Origin: Stictocephala bisonia
Lineage: Eukaryota; Arthropoda; Insecta; Hemiptera; Membracidae
Assembly: GCA_035578905.1 (NCBI GenBank)
Contig: JAQJVL010001127.1
Location: 62,001 to 126,000, forward strand
Direction: 5' to 3'
DNA length: 64,000 bases
Shown in pieces: positions 24,011-35,395 of this stretch. The number at the start of each line of letters is the position of its first letter. The stretch's first letter is position 1. Under the pieces are notes generated by a model. The model was given only the letters and a program-made list of their open reading frames with translations. It searched no databases and was not told the DNA's origin. The position numbers were made by a program, and so were the translations under genes.

Positions 24011-24417
24011 AGTTACAACTAACCGGAAATAAGCTCTGAATTATAATCAAATTTGAAAATCTGGATGACAAAGTCAGTAGTTCAATCGATTGATAATATT
24101 AACTAAGCAGGTTTACCAAAAATAAATTTTAAAGTCGCTTAGGATGAATTAGTTTTTAAATTATGATCGGTAATGAAGTATGTGCAACTTGAAACTACTT
24201 TGATACATGAGGCTACACTGAACAACAGACAAATAATTATGTCATAATGAGAAATTCATGAAAACCTGGTGTAATCGGAAAACCATAGACGTAGTCGGCT
24301 AATATGTTAGGTCTAGCTGATATTGGCGACGAGATGCAGTCTGAAATATCAGCTAAGTGCTAACTAGTGATACAGTGAAGATTTTGGGCAGCTAAATTAT
24401 AAACTCACAGAGTGTAT

Positions 24418-24530
24418 ACCAACCGGGAAATCGGGAAAAACCGGGATATTTTCGGGAATTCAATTTGCCCTTGAAAAACTAGGAAAAATCCGGGATTTCG
24501 AGTTAAGTTGGACCGCGAAGGGGTTAATTT
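24418..24530 (+). mobile_element. hAT-type terminal sequence (left end)
   Basis: CAGAGTGTATACCAACCGGG followed by several GGGAAA/CCGGGA repeats resembles hAT ends of the form CAGGGTGTCTAC with Gly-rich-looking GGGAAA strings. A right-facing match occurs at 33385-33455 (CAGGGTGTCTAC on the - strand). The 8-bp flanks (taaactca and acttatga) do not match, so pairing of the two ends is unproven. Confidence 0.5.
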
Positions 24531-25120
24531 ATTTTTAATTAACCTTCAATTAATTTAAAAAGTGAAAACAGGTCTCACCTCGCGTCAGCGACATTATCCC
24601 CGTTTCGGCTCCACTGGGTACAGTCCTGTATAAAGTCCATATCACGGCACTGTGTGTAGATTATATGAGAGAATACTGTTTTGTATGGCATTGACTGAAC
24701 CTCGCGCTCTCGTGTTGAGAAGTGAGGGAGGAAGGGTGGCTTGACTGGCTTCTACGCAGGCGCTAGCCACTGCCCTGCCCGCCCAGCTGCACAACTGGGA
24801 ATTGGAACCAATGGATTTGTTATTTTCATTTTAATCAGTATGATGATGGTGAATGGCGATGCCATATACGTCGTCACTAAACATTTCCTTTGTGTTAATG
24901 TCGCGACTACATACAATTCCAACAAAGAACAGCAATATTATTAGTGAACAAGGAAGTTATTAATAAATAGATATTTTAAATAGAAAACAAATACACCATT
25001 GTAGTTTCGTTTCAACGCATGCGTCATCATTTGAGATTTGGTAACCTCAAAGTCAGCAGACGACGGCACTTGAAGACAGTAGACACTCGCATACAATGCA
25101 GAATTGGAGCTGCCGATCAG
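24531..25120. other. GC-richer patch downstream of a hAT end
   Basis: 24570-24800 and 25010-25110 are noticeably richer in G+C than the surroundings. They could be the promoter or 5' exon of the hAT element whose transposase lies at 28032, since a T-rich acceptor precedes that ORF. The 67-codon ORF at 24741 has no recognisable domain. Confidence 0.3.
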
Positions 25121-25869
25121 GATTATGTGCTAATATGCATTATTAAATTATATTGAATAAGTCTCAATTGTACCTATTCTATATCTAACATTGATATGGC
25201 ACGTAATAAATACTCCCAAACATTGAACACATTAAAACTGTTTTGGTATGAACTGAAGCTGTTTTGATGGTGATATGTGGTGATTGACTTAATTGCAGGT
25301 AAGGTTTAATTTTGCAACCTGTAGACTTGGCTAGTGTGTTTATATAAAGTTAGATAGTTTTTTTTTAATATAAATTATTTTATTATTGAAGTATACAGAA
25401 AAAGGTTTTTGTATACAGGTTTCACTTATGGTGTAGATATGGAGATGGGTGTTAATTTTCATTGATAGACTATAAAACTAATAGGCCTAGATAGATGGAA
25501 TAGAACATTTGAAACAAGCTTAATGTGGGAGTTATGCCTCTAAAACCCTACGTTTTGCTTGTGTATGAAAAAAAACTTGTGAAGAATTATCATCATATGC
25601 TATATCTCTACTTTTTGCTTAGCCTGCAGGTAGAATATACCGAGTTACTGGTCAGTTTAGGTAAATCTAATTTTAGAAAACCTTCATGTAAGTTAATAAA
25701 AAGAAATTTTCCTTTTTTTATAGTTTTTTATATCCTTTTTATTGTACTTTCATATCTGATTGTTATTGTTTAATATCGATATTTACAATTGATTAATATT
25801 ATTAGGGTAGTTGTGAGTTTATAAAATCAATGCTTGGATAGACAAATTTGACATATGATTACTTGGGCA

Positions 25870-26175
25870 GTCCTTGATCAATTGGTTAGGCGATTATAGA
25901 CGATAGGTTTTATACTCGCACCTCTTAATACTTACATGGCGTGGACACTACTAGAGATGTCTGGGGTGTCCATGTTGGGTGGTAGTCAGTGTCTATGTGT
26001 TGTGTAGGGAAGAGAACTGACTATCAGGCTTGTCAATTAGCTGAAAATCAGATCAAAACCATGTGGTTTGGATTGGACGTAAAAGTGTTAGTTCCTTACT
26101 TGCCCTGGCTATTAATAAATGGCTCTTTCTAAGGTACAGTCGACCTCAGTCAGTAACAATGACTACATTTGTTTA
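25870..26175 (+). mobile_element. Diverged SINE copy (family of 61733-61995)
   Basis: 26107-26170 (GGCTATTAATAAATGG, CTTTCTAAGG, GTAACAATGACTACATT) matches 61854-61912. The upstream part is poorly conserved; a possible box A-like GGTTAGGCGATT lies near 25880. Confidence 0.55.
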
Positions 26176-26298
26176 TTTTATCAAGGCTCTAGAGTTGATG
26201 GTATTTATGCAGTTTCTAGACGCCTCGCCAATCTTGACTTTTTTATCACCAGTGGATAGAATCATACTGTATTTAATGATAAAACACTTTTTATTCTG

Positions 26299-26990
26299 CG
26301 GAAACATCGTTTTATACAAAAAAACATCAAAAGTACTAAATTTTTAAAAGTGTTATTTTTCTATTTGTCTCTGTTATTTTTCATGATTTATTCATAATTT
26401 TTTAAAATTGATATAGTTTTTCATGCTGAACACAAATTAGAAAACTATTTTGGTCACGACTATTATTTCTCTAAATATCACGGGAAAACTAGGTTCACGG
26501 CAAATCACCTAGTCTATTGCACAACATTAATAGGAACACACTGTCATATGTACAATGTTAATAGGAGCTATGACTAGCCACAAAAAACAAATTTGCATAT
26601 ATTTCTGCTAAATGTATTACAAATAATAAATTTTTGTTGATTAAATAGATGATATTTATAAGTTAGGTTATGCTTGGTTAGGTAAGTAAAGAAGTGTATT
26701 TTTCAGACCGAAAAATAATTTCATTGAAAAACCAATTACATATTCATGTTCAGCATTAAAAACAAGTAAAATGGAACAAGTTTTAAAATACTGATTTAAA
26801 AAGTTTTTTTATTTTTCTGTAAAAAAATTTGTTCTCTGGCTAAAACCAACCTCCTTAAGAAATATAAAATTATATTTTAGCACTTTTTCCACAAGAAATC
26901 ATACTTTCAGAAGCATCTAGAAAATGCATAATTACCCAATTGATTGTGATTAGGTTACCTATTTTAATACACAGTCGATTATGATTAGGT
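26299..26990 (+). repeat. Unclassified interspersed repeat R4, copy 1
   Basis: Direct-orientation similarity to 46218-46930 over roughly 700 bp. Shared blocks in order include GCGGAAA, TGCTGAA.ACAAATT, ATTTCTC.A.ATA, AAATTTTTGTTGA, TTGGTTA, and CATAATTACCCAATT. No ORF is conserved between the copies. Divergence is high, so this is an old family. Confidence 0.65.
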
Positions 26991-28017
26991 TAGTTATGAG
27001 TTACAGTAGTTATTTTAAATTTTTGAGCATTCTGTTTAAATTTATATTTACTGTTATAATATATGTTTGAAGCGAGTAATACGATAACTACCGTTATTTA
27101 TGTAAAGAAGTTTATTTAATGGCAAAGAAAATTATATCCAGATTTTGTTTAGTTCAAATCAGTAATGTGATTTAAATTAGTTAAATTTTTACCTTTCATA
27201 TATTTTTTAGTAAAACATTTTTTATTTTAACTTCTTAAGATCGTAAATATCAACATAAATAAATCTTCTGAATAACAGCGTACAGATAACAATGTGCAAC
27301 CTAATACAGAATAGAATTAATTATTAATAAGTGTTACTTACCTTTTATAATGAAAAATAGTAAGCAACACTGAACAGTTTATGCCTATTTTCCAAGTACG
27401 GAACTGCACAAATCAATATAATCTGTATTTTGTATAACTTTATCATGGGACCATTCATGTAAATAATTGGGTTAGTTAAGTTAGGCCTATTCAGGCCCAA
27501 ATTAGTACCTATTGACACTTAAGGCCAACTTTTAAAAATATGCACGTGTCAGTGGGCGAAGCTTTGAGTATTAGGCCTATAGCCTATATATTTGTACAAA
27601 TATCATTCAAGAAAATTAAAAGGGAGACTTCTCACAAATTAAAAAAAAAAAAAAAAATTAAAATAGAATTACGGATAACATTACCAACCGTTATTCTAAG
27701 ATATTTATATTTTAAAAGTAGGTCTACGTGGTTACTTTCACCAGTTATTTTGTTAAAAGGTTGTGCCCTATTACAAAATAGCTACTGCCTCTATACTTAA
27801 AAAAATGCATGAAATGGAAGCAAAATATGTTATCAAATGCAATATGCAGAATTAATTTACAACATGCTGTAGAGTTTTTTAATCCAACAAATTACTAAAG
27901 TAACTAGGTACAAAGTTTGAAGATATTTAAAAACTGGTTCTTTGATGGCATTTTACTACATTAGTAGTGAACGTTTGATAATATTATATTAAAAAGTCTA
28001 ATGAAAAAATTGTTTTT
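26991..28017. other. Non-coding intronic stretch
   Basis: Contains two TAGGCCTA palindromes (27482-27489, 27572-27579) and an A-rich run at 27641-27656. No gene recognised. Confidence 0.4.
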
Positions 28018-28031
28018 TCAGATTCTATAAT

Positions 28032-30337
28032 ATGTCAGCCAAGGCAACATCATATCAGGTCAGGTGGGTGGGTGTGTTTCCATGGGTAAAGGAAGGGAAA
28101 CCAGGTAATGCTTTTTGTTTATTATGGAAAAAAGAATGTTCTATCATGTCAATGGGCAGACAGGCACTTGTTAGCCATGAGAAAGGAAAAAAGCATATTG
28201 AACATTTGTCAAATTCAAGGAAATCCCTGTCAATAAAGAGTTTTTTTGCATTCACCTGGCACTTCCAACACCACAACTCTGGACAATGTAGGAAATAGCT
28301 CTACCTGTAATTTATATAGTAACACACTTTCTTCAGAATATCTAACCACCCCTGAATCGTCCACAGTGACTAGTAAGCCAACAAATACAGTTGGCATTTC
28401 AATTAAAGAAAGATTTACAATGAAGGAGAAAGTTATAAATGCAGAAATATTATGGTGTTTGAACACAGTAATGAATAGAATGTCATTAAGAAGTGCTGAA
28501 AGTTCATAAAGAGGAAGCTCTGAAAGCGCTGAATAGTGCAATAGCTTCAAGTGCTGAAAGTTCAAGCTATTGAAGAGGATGTTCCCTGAATCAGATGTAG
28601 CCAATACAATGAGGCTGGGAAAGGACAAAATTGGCTATACTCTTGTTTATGGAATTGCACCATATTTTGAAACTACTCTTAAAAAAACTGTTTAACAATG
28701 CAAGACATTTGTTGTAGGCTTTGATAAGTCTCTAAATAATGTTTCTCAAAGTCAACAAATGGATGTAAGTATCAGGTTTCGGAATAAATCAGCAAACAGA
28801 GTAAAAGTTCGCTACTTTAATTCAGTATTCCTTCATAGTAGCACTGCTATAGATCTTCTTCAAGGATTAAAAGATGGATTGAAAGAACTTGATTTGAAAA
28901 AAAATTCTCCAATTCTCTATGGATGGTCCTAATGTAAACCTGAAACTTATGAAATTGTTTAAAAAGGAAGTTAGGCCTAATGAAGATGATCCTTTGTTTT
29001 TGGATATTGGCACATGTGGTCTTCACGTAGTTAACGGAGCATTCAAGACTGGAATGGAGAAAACTGGAGAAAACTGGGTGGAACCTACTTGGATTTTTTA
29101 GAGCACTGTACTACTTATTCAAGGATAGCCCTGCTCGACGTGTAGTTTATGCCTCTATAACTGAACTCATCAAATGCCATTAAAATGTTGCAGCATTAGG
29201 TGGCTTGGGAATATTGAAGTTGTAAAGCGTGCTTTGGAAATGATGCCTAGCTTGAAAACTTATGTACAGAATGTGTCTAAAACTGACCAAGAGCCTTCTT
29301 CAAGTAGTTTTAAAACCACTGTCAAGAATGTGGAGGACCCTTTAATTTTAGCAAAACTTGCATTTTTTCAAAGTTTGGCCGAAGAATTTCATCCGTTCCC
29401 TCTTGAATTCCAAACTGATGCCCTATGGTTCCATTTCTTCACAACTCATTAACTCAACTCTTAACAGCTATCATGGGGAAATTTGTAAAAGCTGAGGTAT
29501 TACGCTCAACTGAATGAAGTAAAATTGATGTTTTTGAAAAATCTGATGGTTTATTGAAGAATGTAAAAAATGTAAAAGACATAGATCTAGGGTATGCCAC
29601 TAGGGCAGCTCTAAGAAAATGTTCAGGAGTTTCTGTCAAAGATGTTATAGACGTTAGAAAAGAGTGCAGATCCTGTTTACAGCATGTTACTAAGAAACTG
29701 ATGGAAAAAAGCCCGCTTGCATATAATCTTACAAAGTATTTGTCATTTTTAAATCCAAACCAAATTGCCTTATCAAAAGAGACTTCAATCAAAAACATGA
29801 CATCCAGCCTTAATAATTTAATGAATTCAAACTAGTTGCCTGCATCAACTATTGAAAAGGCAGATAGATAATATAAAGCTCTAGTTTCATCAGAAGTAGC
29901 AATGATAAAGATGACACAGTACTCCAGATCAGAAAATCGCCTTGATAACTTCTGGTATGAGTTATTGGCAGAAAAAATGGAAAAATCTTCTTATAGTTGT
30001 GAAGATTCTATTACCTATGTCACACGGCAATGCAGCCCTTGAAAGAGGGTTTTCAATAAATAAAGAATTGCTGGTATAAAACCTAAGAAATGAATATTTA
30101 ATAGCTCAACGAATGGTTCATGATAGTGTGACAGATGCAGTGGGACTAGAAGTGTTTTCGATTTCCAAAGAATTAGTTTTGTTTTCAAGAAATTCCAATT
30201 CAATATGGAAAATAGCATTGGAAGAGAGGAAGAAGAATAGGGCAGAAAAGGATAACATCTCCAGTGCAAAAAGAAAAGCAACAATCATTGCAGAAGAATT
30301 GGAAGAGAAAAAGAAAAGGATGTTAGATGAAATGTAA
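28032..30337 (+). pseudogene. hAT-family transposase with BED zinc finger, decayed
   Basis: Fragments in shifting frames follow the order of a hAT transposase. At 28032-28260 a BED-type finger has FPWV, SMGRQALVSHEKGKKH and its His pair, but the second Cys of the CxxC is now Trp. Catalytic-core pieces follow at 28540-29850 (MRLGKDKIGY, VGFDKSLN, SMDGPNVNLKLM, CGLHVVNGAFKTG, RWLGN). The C-terminal dimerisation region, HGNAALERGFSINKELLV then NEYLIAQR, lies at 30025-30120, and a charged coiled tail ends near 30400. hAT transposases cut and paste elements with 8-bp duplications. Stops near 28507, 28695 and 29513 and several frameshifts make it inactive. Confidence 0.85.
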
Positions 30338-30429
30338 CAAAGCATAGTTGCAATAGATAAAGAAATAAAGCAAGCCAAAGATGTTGCAACCTCCTTATAA
30401 GTCATAGTCACAAACAAAAAATAGTTAAC

Positions 30430-30940
30430 TTACTGGACATGTATTCATTTTGTGTTTTTTATTTCATTTATAATCAAATATTAGAATATTTGTTGATACT
30501 GTTATTATTTGATTAGTGTTACATTATTGTTAATCTTGAAATAAGATATTGAATTTAGTTATTTTTCCAACATCTTGTTTTATTGCCATTCATCATTGTA
30601 AATTAATAATATTGTTTTGTTGTCCGATTGTTTTGATTAATTTTATTTCATTTAGTTATCTTTCAATTACCTATTTACTGAGTTTTTACCTCCACAATGA
30701 GGTCATTTGAATGCTGTAAACAAGGAGGTGAATGTGTCTTAATTAATAAAAATAATGCTTTTAACTTAGGTTTAGAAATGAATTCATTAGTTGCTAATCA
30801 TAAATTTTTTGGTTATACCATTTATACGTAAATATAATTCCCATCCAATGTTAAATTTTGAGCATCAAAATATCAGCTCTTTTTTTTTGTACATTGTGGA
30901 GCGCTAGTGTAATCCCATGTGAATGTAATCCCATGTGAGT
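30430..30940. other. Non-coding stretch
   Basis: AT-rich; no gene or named repeat. Confidence 0.4.
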
Positions 30941-30946
30941 GTAATC

Positions 30947-31139
30947 AATACCACTCACTCTACGTGTTTGGGCGGGTGGGTGGGTCAATACTACTGTACG
31001 TGTAAGGGTGGGCGGGTGGCTCAATACCACTGTACGTGTAAGGGCGGGTGGGTGGGTCAATACTACTGTACGTGTAAGGGTTGGCGGGTGGCTCAATACC
31101 ACTGTACATGTAAGGGCGGGCGGGTGGGTCAATACCACA
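30947..31139 (+). repeat. 36-bp G-rich minisatellite, array 1
   Basis: About five copies of a 36-bp unit of the form GGGCGGGTGGGTGGGTCAAT, then ACTACTGTACGTGTAA. Because 36 is a multiple of three, both strands stay open, producing apparent ORFs of 93-95 codons that are not genes. Three units contain four GGG runs with 1-nt loops (30970-30984, 31042-31056, 31114-31128), a classic G-quadruplex pattern. The same unit makes up 63765-64000. Confidence 0.85.
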
Positions 31140-31229
31140 GCTTTGTGGTGAGGCTATTGAGTCTGGCGAACAGCTTATGTAGTGGATGTGGTAATCTTCA
31201 CATCGTGTCCGTATAAATTAAATAAATAC

Positions 31230-31443
31230 ATTTAACCCATAGGCCTATTGTCACGGAACTGTACCGTGACGGCCGATCTGGGCTCAAAATTGCTTTCACG
31301 GAACAGTTCCGGGATAGTAACAATGCCTTTGAAATATTTTTTTAAAACAAACTATTACATCCAATTGTTAAAAATATTAATAAAAACAATCAGTGAAGAT
31401 CGAAATACTGTAAAAAATATTTGAGCTACCACTTGTATCTTTT
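31230..31443 (+). repeat. Repeat R2, copy 2 (uninterrupted)
   Basis: Full-length counterpart of the R2 unit split by LINE A at 12758-15440. It starts with AGGCCTATTGTCACGGAACTG, includes TCACGGAACAGTTCCGGGA and ends in GAGCTACCACTTGTATC. It directly follows the minisatellite array. Confidence 0.7.
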
Positions 31444-32335
31444 TAGGTTATACACGTACAATGGCATTGACCCACCCGCACACCCATACACTTACAGTAC
31501 CATTGACACTAACAAACAAAATTACAAGCACAAATATTTCTATTAGATATAATATCTATTGTAGGTGTATAAAATCAAGGGCTTTACTTTATGTATGAAA
31601 TACTTTATTTAGGTTTGAACTTCTTTTGAAGACTGAAAGCAATTTTTTGTTGTGCACTTTTAAGTTACTTGTATTTTTCAATATTTTTGTACATTCACCT
31701 GACCAAAATGTCTGTTTTTACTGTTGTACAGTTTAATTTTGCTAAAAAAGTTGCCAATTAATTGTTCTTTTTCCTTTATTAATATTCATATGTGATATTG
31801 TGTTCCATTATTAATTATCTTGATGTAAGATATTGAATTTAGTTGTTATTATCTGATATCTTGTTTAATTGCTACCATTGATCATTTCAATTGTTTGGTT
31901 GTATAATATTTTTGAATTTTTAACTTAGTTTGTCTTTTAATTACCTGTTAGTTGATTTTGTTACAAATTGTCTCAATTTTTGTTATTTTATTTTCTTGCT
32001 ATAGAACAGGATATCCCAATTACATTATAGCAGAACAAATTTATTAAAGTTCAATATAGTGGTTTGAGTTAAGCCCAATTTCTCTGAAGATCAACCGGAG
32101 CACAATATTTACATAAAAAAACTAAAAATAATAATCACAATATCATAATAAACATTATATAATACTTCGCAAATAAGTTTCAACGAGTTATTACATAATG
32201 TCTATAATAAACATACCAAAATAAATATAAATAAACAACAATAAATAAAACAAATAAGTAACATTAATAAAGATAACATTATAATAAATACATTTTTAAC
32301 CCATAAAAATAGTTTTTTAATTAGCATAATACGTG
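31444..32335. other. Non-coding stretch
   Basis: One degenerate inverted minisatellite-like unit near 31455-31500 (GACCCACCCGCACACCCATA). Otherwise AT-rich and unremarkable. Confidence 0.4.
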
Positions 32336-32625
32336 TTGGTACATATACAGTACAAGTAAATGTCACACAACACAAATTTATTACAATATAAGCACAAAAT
32401 GCACAAATATATTACAATACAAGTACAAAATGCACAAATATTATGGTGATCGATTTCGGTGAACCACGCTCACCTTCCTCAGACCAGAGGGATTCACAAA
32501 AGAATCAATGATGGTTCGCCGAAATCGATCACCATGATATTTGTGCATTTTGTACTTGTATTGTAATATACTTGTGCTTATATTGTAATAAATTTGTGTT
32601 GTGTGACGTTTTCTTGTACTGAAAA
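32336..32625. mobile_element. Palindromic element with hammerhead-like core
   Basis: Left (32345-32470) and right (32512-32620) arms are inverted copies containing TTACAATACAAGTACAAAATG and GGTGATCGATTTCGG. The left arm also has an internal tandem repeat of about 31 bp (GCACAAAATGCACAAATAT). The short asymmetric centre is 32471-32511. A hammerhead-like motif lies on the - strand at 32444-32486. This resembles inverted pseudo-LTR remnants of a Penelope-like element of a second family, without its coding region. Confidence 0.65.
32444..32486 (-). ncRNA. Hammerhead-like ribozyme motif, second family
   Basis: On the - strand: TGGT, CTGAGGA, a 5-bp stem II (GGTGA with TCACC), GAAA, TCGATC, ACCA. 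Stem I (TGGT/ACCA) is the exact complement-swap of stem I in the 9.9-12.4 kb family (ACCA/TGGT). Stem III would be the self-complementary ATCGAT. One extra A separates the CTGAGGA box from stem II, mirroring the extra base in the other family. Confidence 0.55.
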
Positions 32626-33384
32626 ATCAATTAACAAACAAAGATTTTCAACAGTAACAGTTTTAGGAGATTTATTGATTGCAATTAATTATATTACAGG
32701 AATAAAATGCATTTCTTTTTTAAAATATATAAATTATCAAAGTGAATATCAATATCAGATCCCTGTAAAAGTACAAGTTATTGTCTGTTTTTGGTCATGT
32801 ATAATATAATATGTAGTCAGTACAGTTTCAGAATGAAAGATGATTTTCAAGTTTTAATTACAATTGTACATACATTATATCTTGTCCATATTATATGATA
32901 GTTAAATGTACACCAGTAATTACCAAACTGATGAAATGTATTACCACTTTTCTGTTAGTTGCTACTTTTGTATTTGTTAAGAAAGTTCCTACTTCAAGTT
33001 TTTTTATGTCCTTTTATTATTTGTTTCAGTCATGTTTTAAAATTATAAAGTCCCAATGACCTTTGACTGCTATCTCTTTATTATTTTAAAGTTTACCTGT
33101 AATTCTTTATACTATTGCCTTGATTCTAGCAATGTTAAAAAAACTGTAAAATAAATTGTTTTCTCTTGATATTGTTCCTTTGTTTTACCTTTTGTTTGAA
33201 TCCCTCACAAGTTTTCATTTTAATTGTGTGGCAACATAATTAAAAATTATAATTCTCTATACATTACCATAAATATTTATATCATAAACAATGTTCCATT
33301 ATAAATTATGCAGTTTGCTAATGGATTTGTCGTTTCTGGTTTGTCGTAGTTTCTGAAAATGTCGCTACAACTTTGTTTTAAAAC
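32626..33384. other. Non-coding stretch
   Basis: No gene or repeat recognised. Confidence 0.4.
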
Positions 33385-33455
33385 CTGTAAAATTTCTCCT
33401 CGAAAATCCTGGAAAATTCCTTGCATTTAATTTCTTAAAATTAGTAGACACCCTG
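33385..33455 (-). mobile_element. hAT-type terminal sequence (right end)
   Basis: The - strand reads CAGGGTGTCTACTAATTTT, then a run of GGAATTTTCC/GGATTTTC-type strings, like the left end at 24418. A decayed hAT transposase (28032-30337) lies between them in the right orientation, but the flanks do not form an 8-bp duplication. Confidence 0.5.
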
Positions 33456-33629
33456 ACTTATGAATAAAAAAATGAGACGTTTAATAACGCTTCGGTTCAA
33501 TAAAAATTATTTTCCGAATCTCTAAATTCGTCGTATTTTGTTTAGAAAAGGCCTTCCAATATGTTTCTCCCTTACTTGGGTTGATTTGTTATTGTTTTAC
33601 AGTTTACATTGACATTAACGTCAATGTGA

Positions 33630-34300
33630 ACAGGGAACCGTTCAGTGAGCTTACGAATCAAAATTATCGTACTTTACCACCTTTTACACTCCAACTGTGT
33701 TATTGTCTAACCTAGTCAGAAAACCGTTCAACAATTTGACAGGAAAAAATATTGTATGCACAAATATTACACACAGTTTTGGCGATCTAAGGTATTTTCG
33801 GAATAATAAATTAATAGACGTTTGCCACGGATATATATATCTATTTTTTTATTTGCCGGAAAATAAATCAATATTGTTGTGTCATATGCTGCTAGAACGC
33901 CATTACCATATTTTATATGATAAGATACGGTATTTTCTTACGTCAAATCATTGGACGATTCCCTGGTATACGATAATTTCAGTTCCGAAAAGGAGCTGAA
34001 CGGTTTCATGCACGTACATATACTACAACCGAGATGAACTTTCGCCTAGAAAAGGTGGGAAGTTCGATTCTTAGGATGTAAAGTGACCCGTTCTCGGGAC
34101 CCTTTTGATTGAACGGTATTATTGATATGAATGAAAATAAGCATAATTTCAACAGCGTACAGACCATTAGATTTGTATCGGTAATAGGTTTTTTTTTTTA
34201 TATTGATCGCTACCTTCCCAGCTCTGTTGTTCACTTTGAATTGAACTAGTTCAAATCATAATGAACGAACTCGTTCACTATGTCGACTAGTTCATTTGAC
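33630..34300. mobile_element. Possible MITE-like inverted sequences
   Basis: GGAACCGTTCAG near 33637 and its inverted counterpart CTGAACGGTTTC at 33996-34007 suggest short terminal inverted repeats. A second cluster of GAACTAGTTC and GAACGAACTCGTTC palindromes lies at 34242-34285. Boundaries and superfamily are uncertain. Confidence 0.35.
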
Positions 34301-34559
34301 TGTCGTCGTGTACTACCTATTCTTAGGCGTATTGTTTAGTTCATAATTACGTGTACCAAACTGATAAAGTATGATTAAGGGTAAAATAAAATACAACGAA
34401 GCGCACATATTTTATTCATAACTCATAAAACTGTTTACTCTTAAAACTAAATTAAGATGTAAATATGATATTACGTGAAATACAACTACTCGATCGAACT
34501 TCAAGTAGTTTCGTAAGCTTTGAGCCGAGTTTGAATTGTAAAATACTTGATCAAATACT

Positions 34560-34588
34560 CGAAGTTTCGAGTACTCGCACACCCCTAG
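34560..34588 (-). mobile_element. Isolated hAT-type terminal inverted repeat
   Basis: The - strand reads TAGGGGTGTGCGAGTACTCG, the same terminus as the hAT element at 60229-63557. No matching left end was found nearby, so this is a truncated copy. Confidence 0.6.
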
Positions 34589-35178
34589 TTAACAGTGACA
34601 TTACACCAAGCAGTGTCAGATATTGTATGAACACAAGACTCAAGTGTGATAAGTGACATTAATTGTTATAAATAATTGTGATTAATTTAAGTGTCAAAAA
34701 TAGTGTCTATACAGTAATTTAGTTTATAAATATCGCATAGTTTGTTATTTAGTTATTTAGAACATTTGAATAAAAGAACCATTGTTTCTTACAACTTATG
34801 TGTTCATAAACAATTTCCCCTAAGTATATAATACTATCCTTCTGCCCAACGATAGAACATACATTACTACAATATGTTTCTTTACACAAACAATAAAGAC
34901 ATATATATGTAATTTCATAAGTAAATTCAACTATTTTTATGAACTAAAATTAATAAAATTGTTTCTTCTGGACAACAATATATTATTTTTTGTAGACCAT
35001 CATTACAACGCTGAAAGATTTCTTCCTACTTAGATTTACCATATTTGATAATAATTTTGTAAATCTACTCAGTTCTTTTTCACAGGCTATAGCCCATGAG
35101 AAGATCATTCTTAGCCATACCTGTTTTGCATTTGTTTGTATATTTTTCTACATATGTATACATATTCTTCTACATATG

Positions 35179-35388
35179 GAGCGGCCGTAGATAAGGGGCT
35201 AAGGCGCTGGCTTGCTGCGCTGCCGGTCCAGGTTCGATTCCCGATGTGACCTCTAATAGATTTTGCCCTGCCGCTCCCGTGGTTCGGAAGTCACGTTAAG
35301 CCGTTGGTCCCTAGGTTAAGTGTTAGAGGGCTGCTTAGCTTTAACTTCGCCTGGTAAAATAAGTCAATCTTTAACTTTAACTTTTTTA
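35179..35388 (+). mobile_element. tRNA-derived SINE, full length
   Basis: A tRNA-like head has a perfect box B (GGTTCGATTCC near 35230) and a box A-like GGGGCTAAGGCGCTGG upstream. An unrelated body and a TTTAAC-repeat tail follow. It is flanked by ACATATG at 35172-35178 and 35389-35395, a target duplication that shows retrotransposition. The body shared with 7700-7822 defines the family. Confidence 0.85.
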
Positions 35389-35395
35389 ACATATG

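Noticed and set aside
24741..24944. Small membrane-like protein ORF
   Set aside because: Starts in a GC-rich patch of a probable hAT element; no conserved motif or signal beyond a short hydrophobic run.
28230..28628. Minus-strand ORF of 132 codons
   Set aside because: Shadow of the hAT transposase pseudogene on the plus strand.
30851..31216. Repeat-protein ORFs on both strands (12-residue period)
   Set aside because: They are translations of the 36-bp minisatellite, open because 36 is a multiple of three.
24418..33455. Firm call of one complete hAT element
   Set aside because: The 8-bp flanks do not match and the internal structure is too degraded; kept only as a hypothesis.
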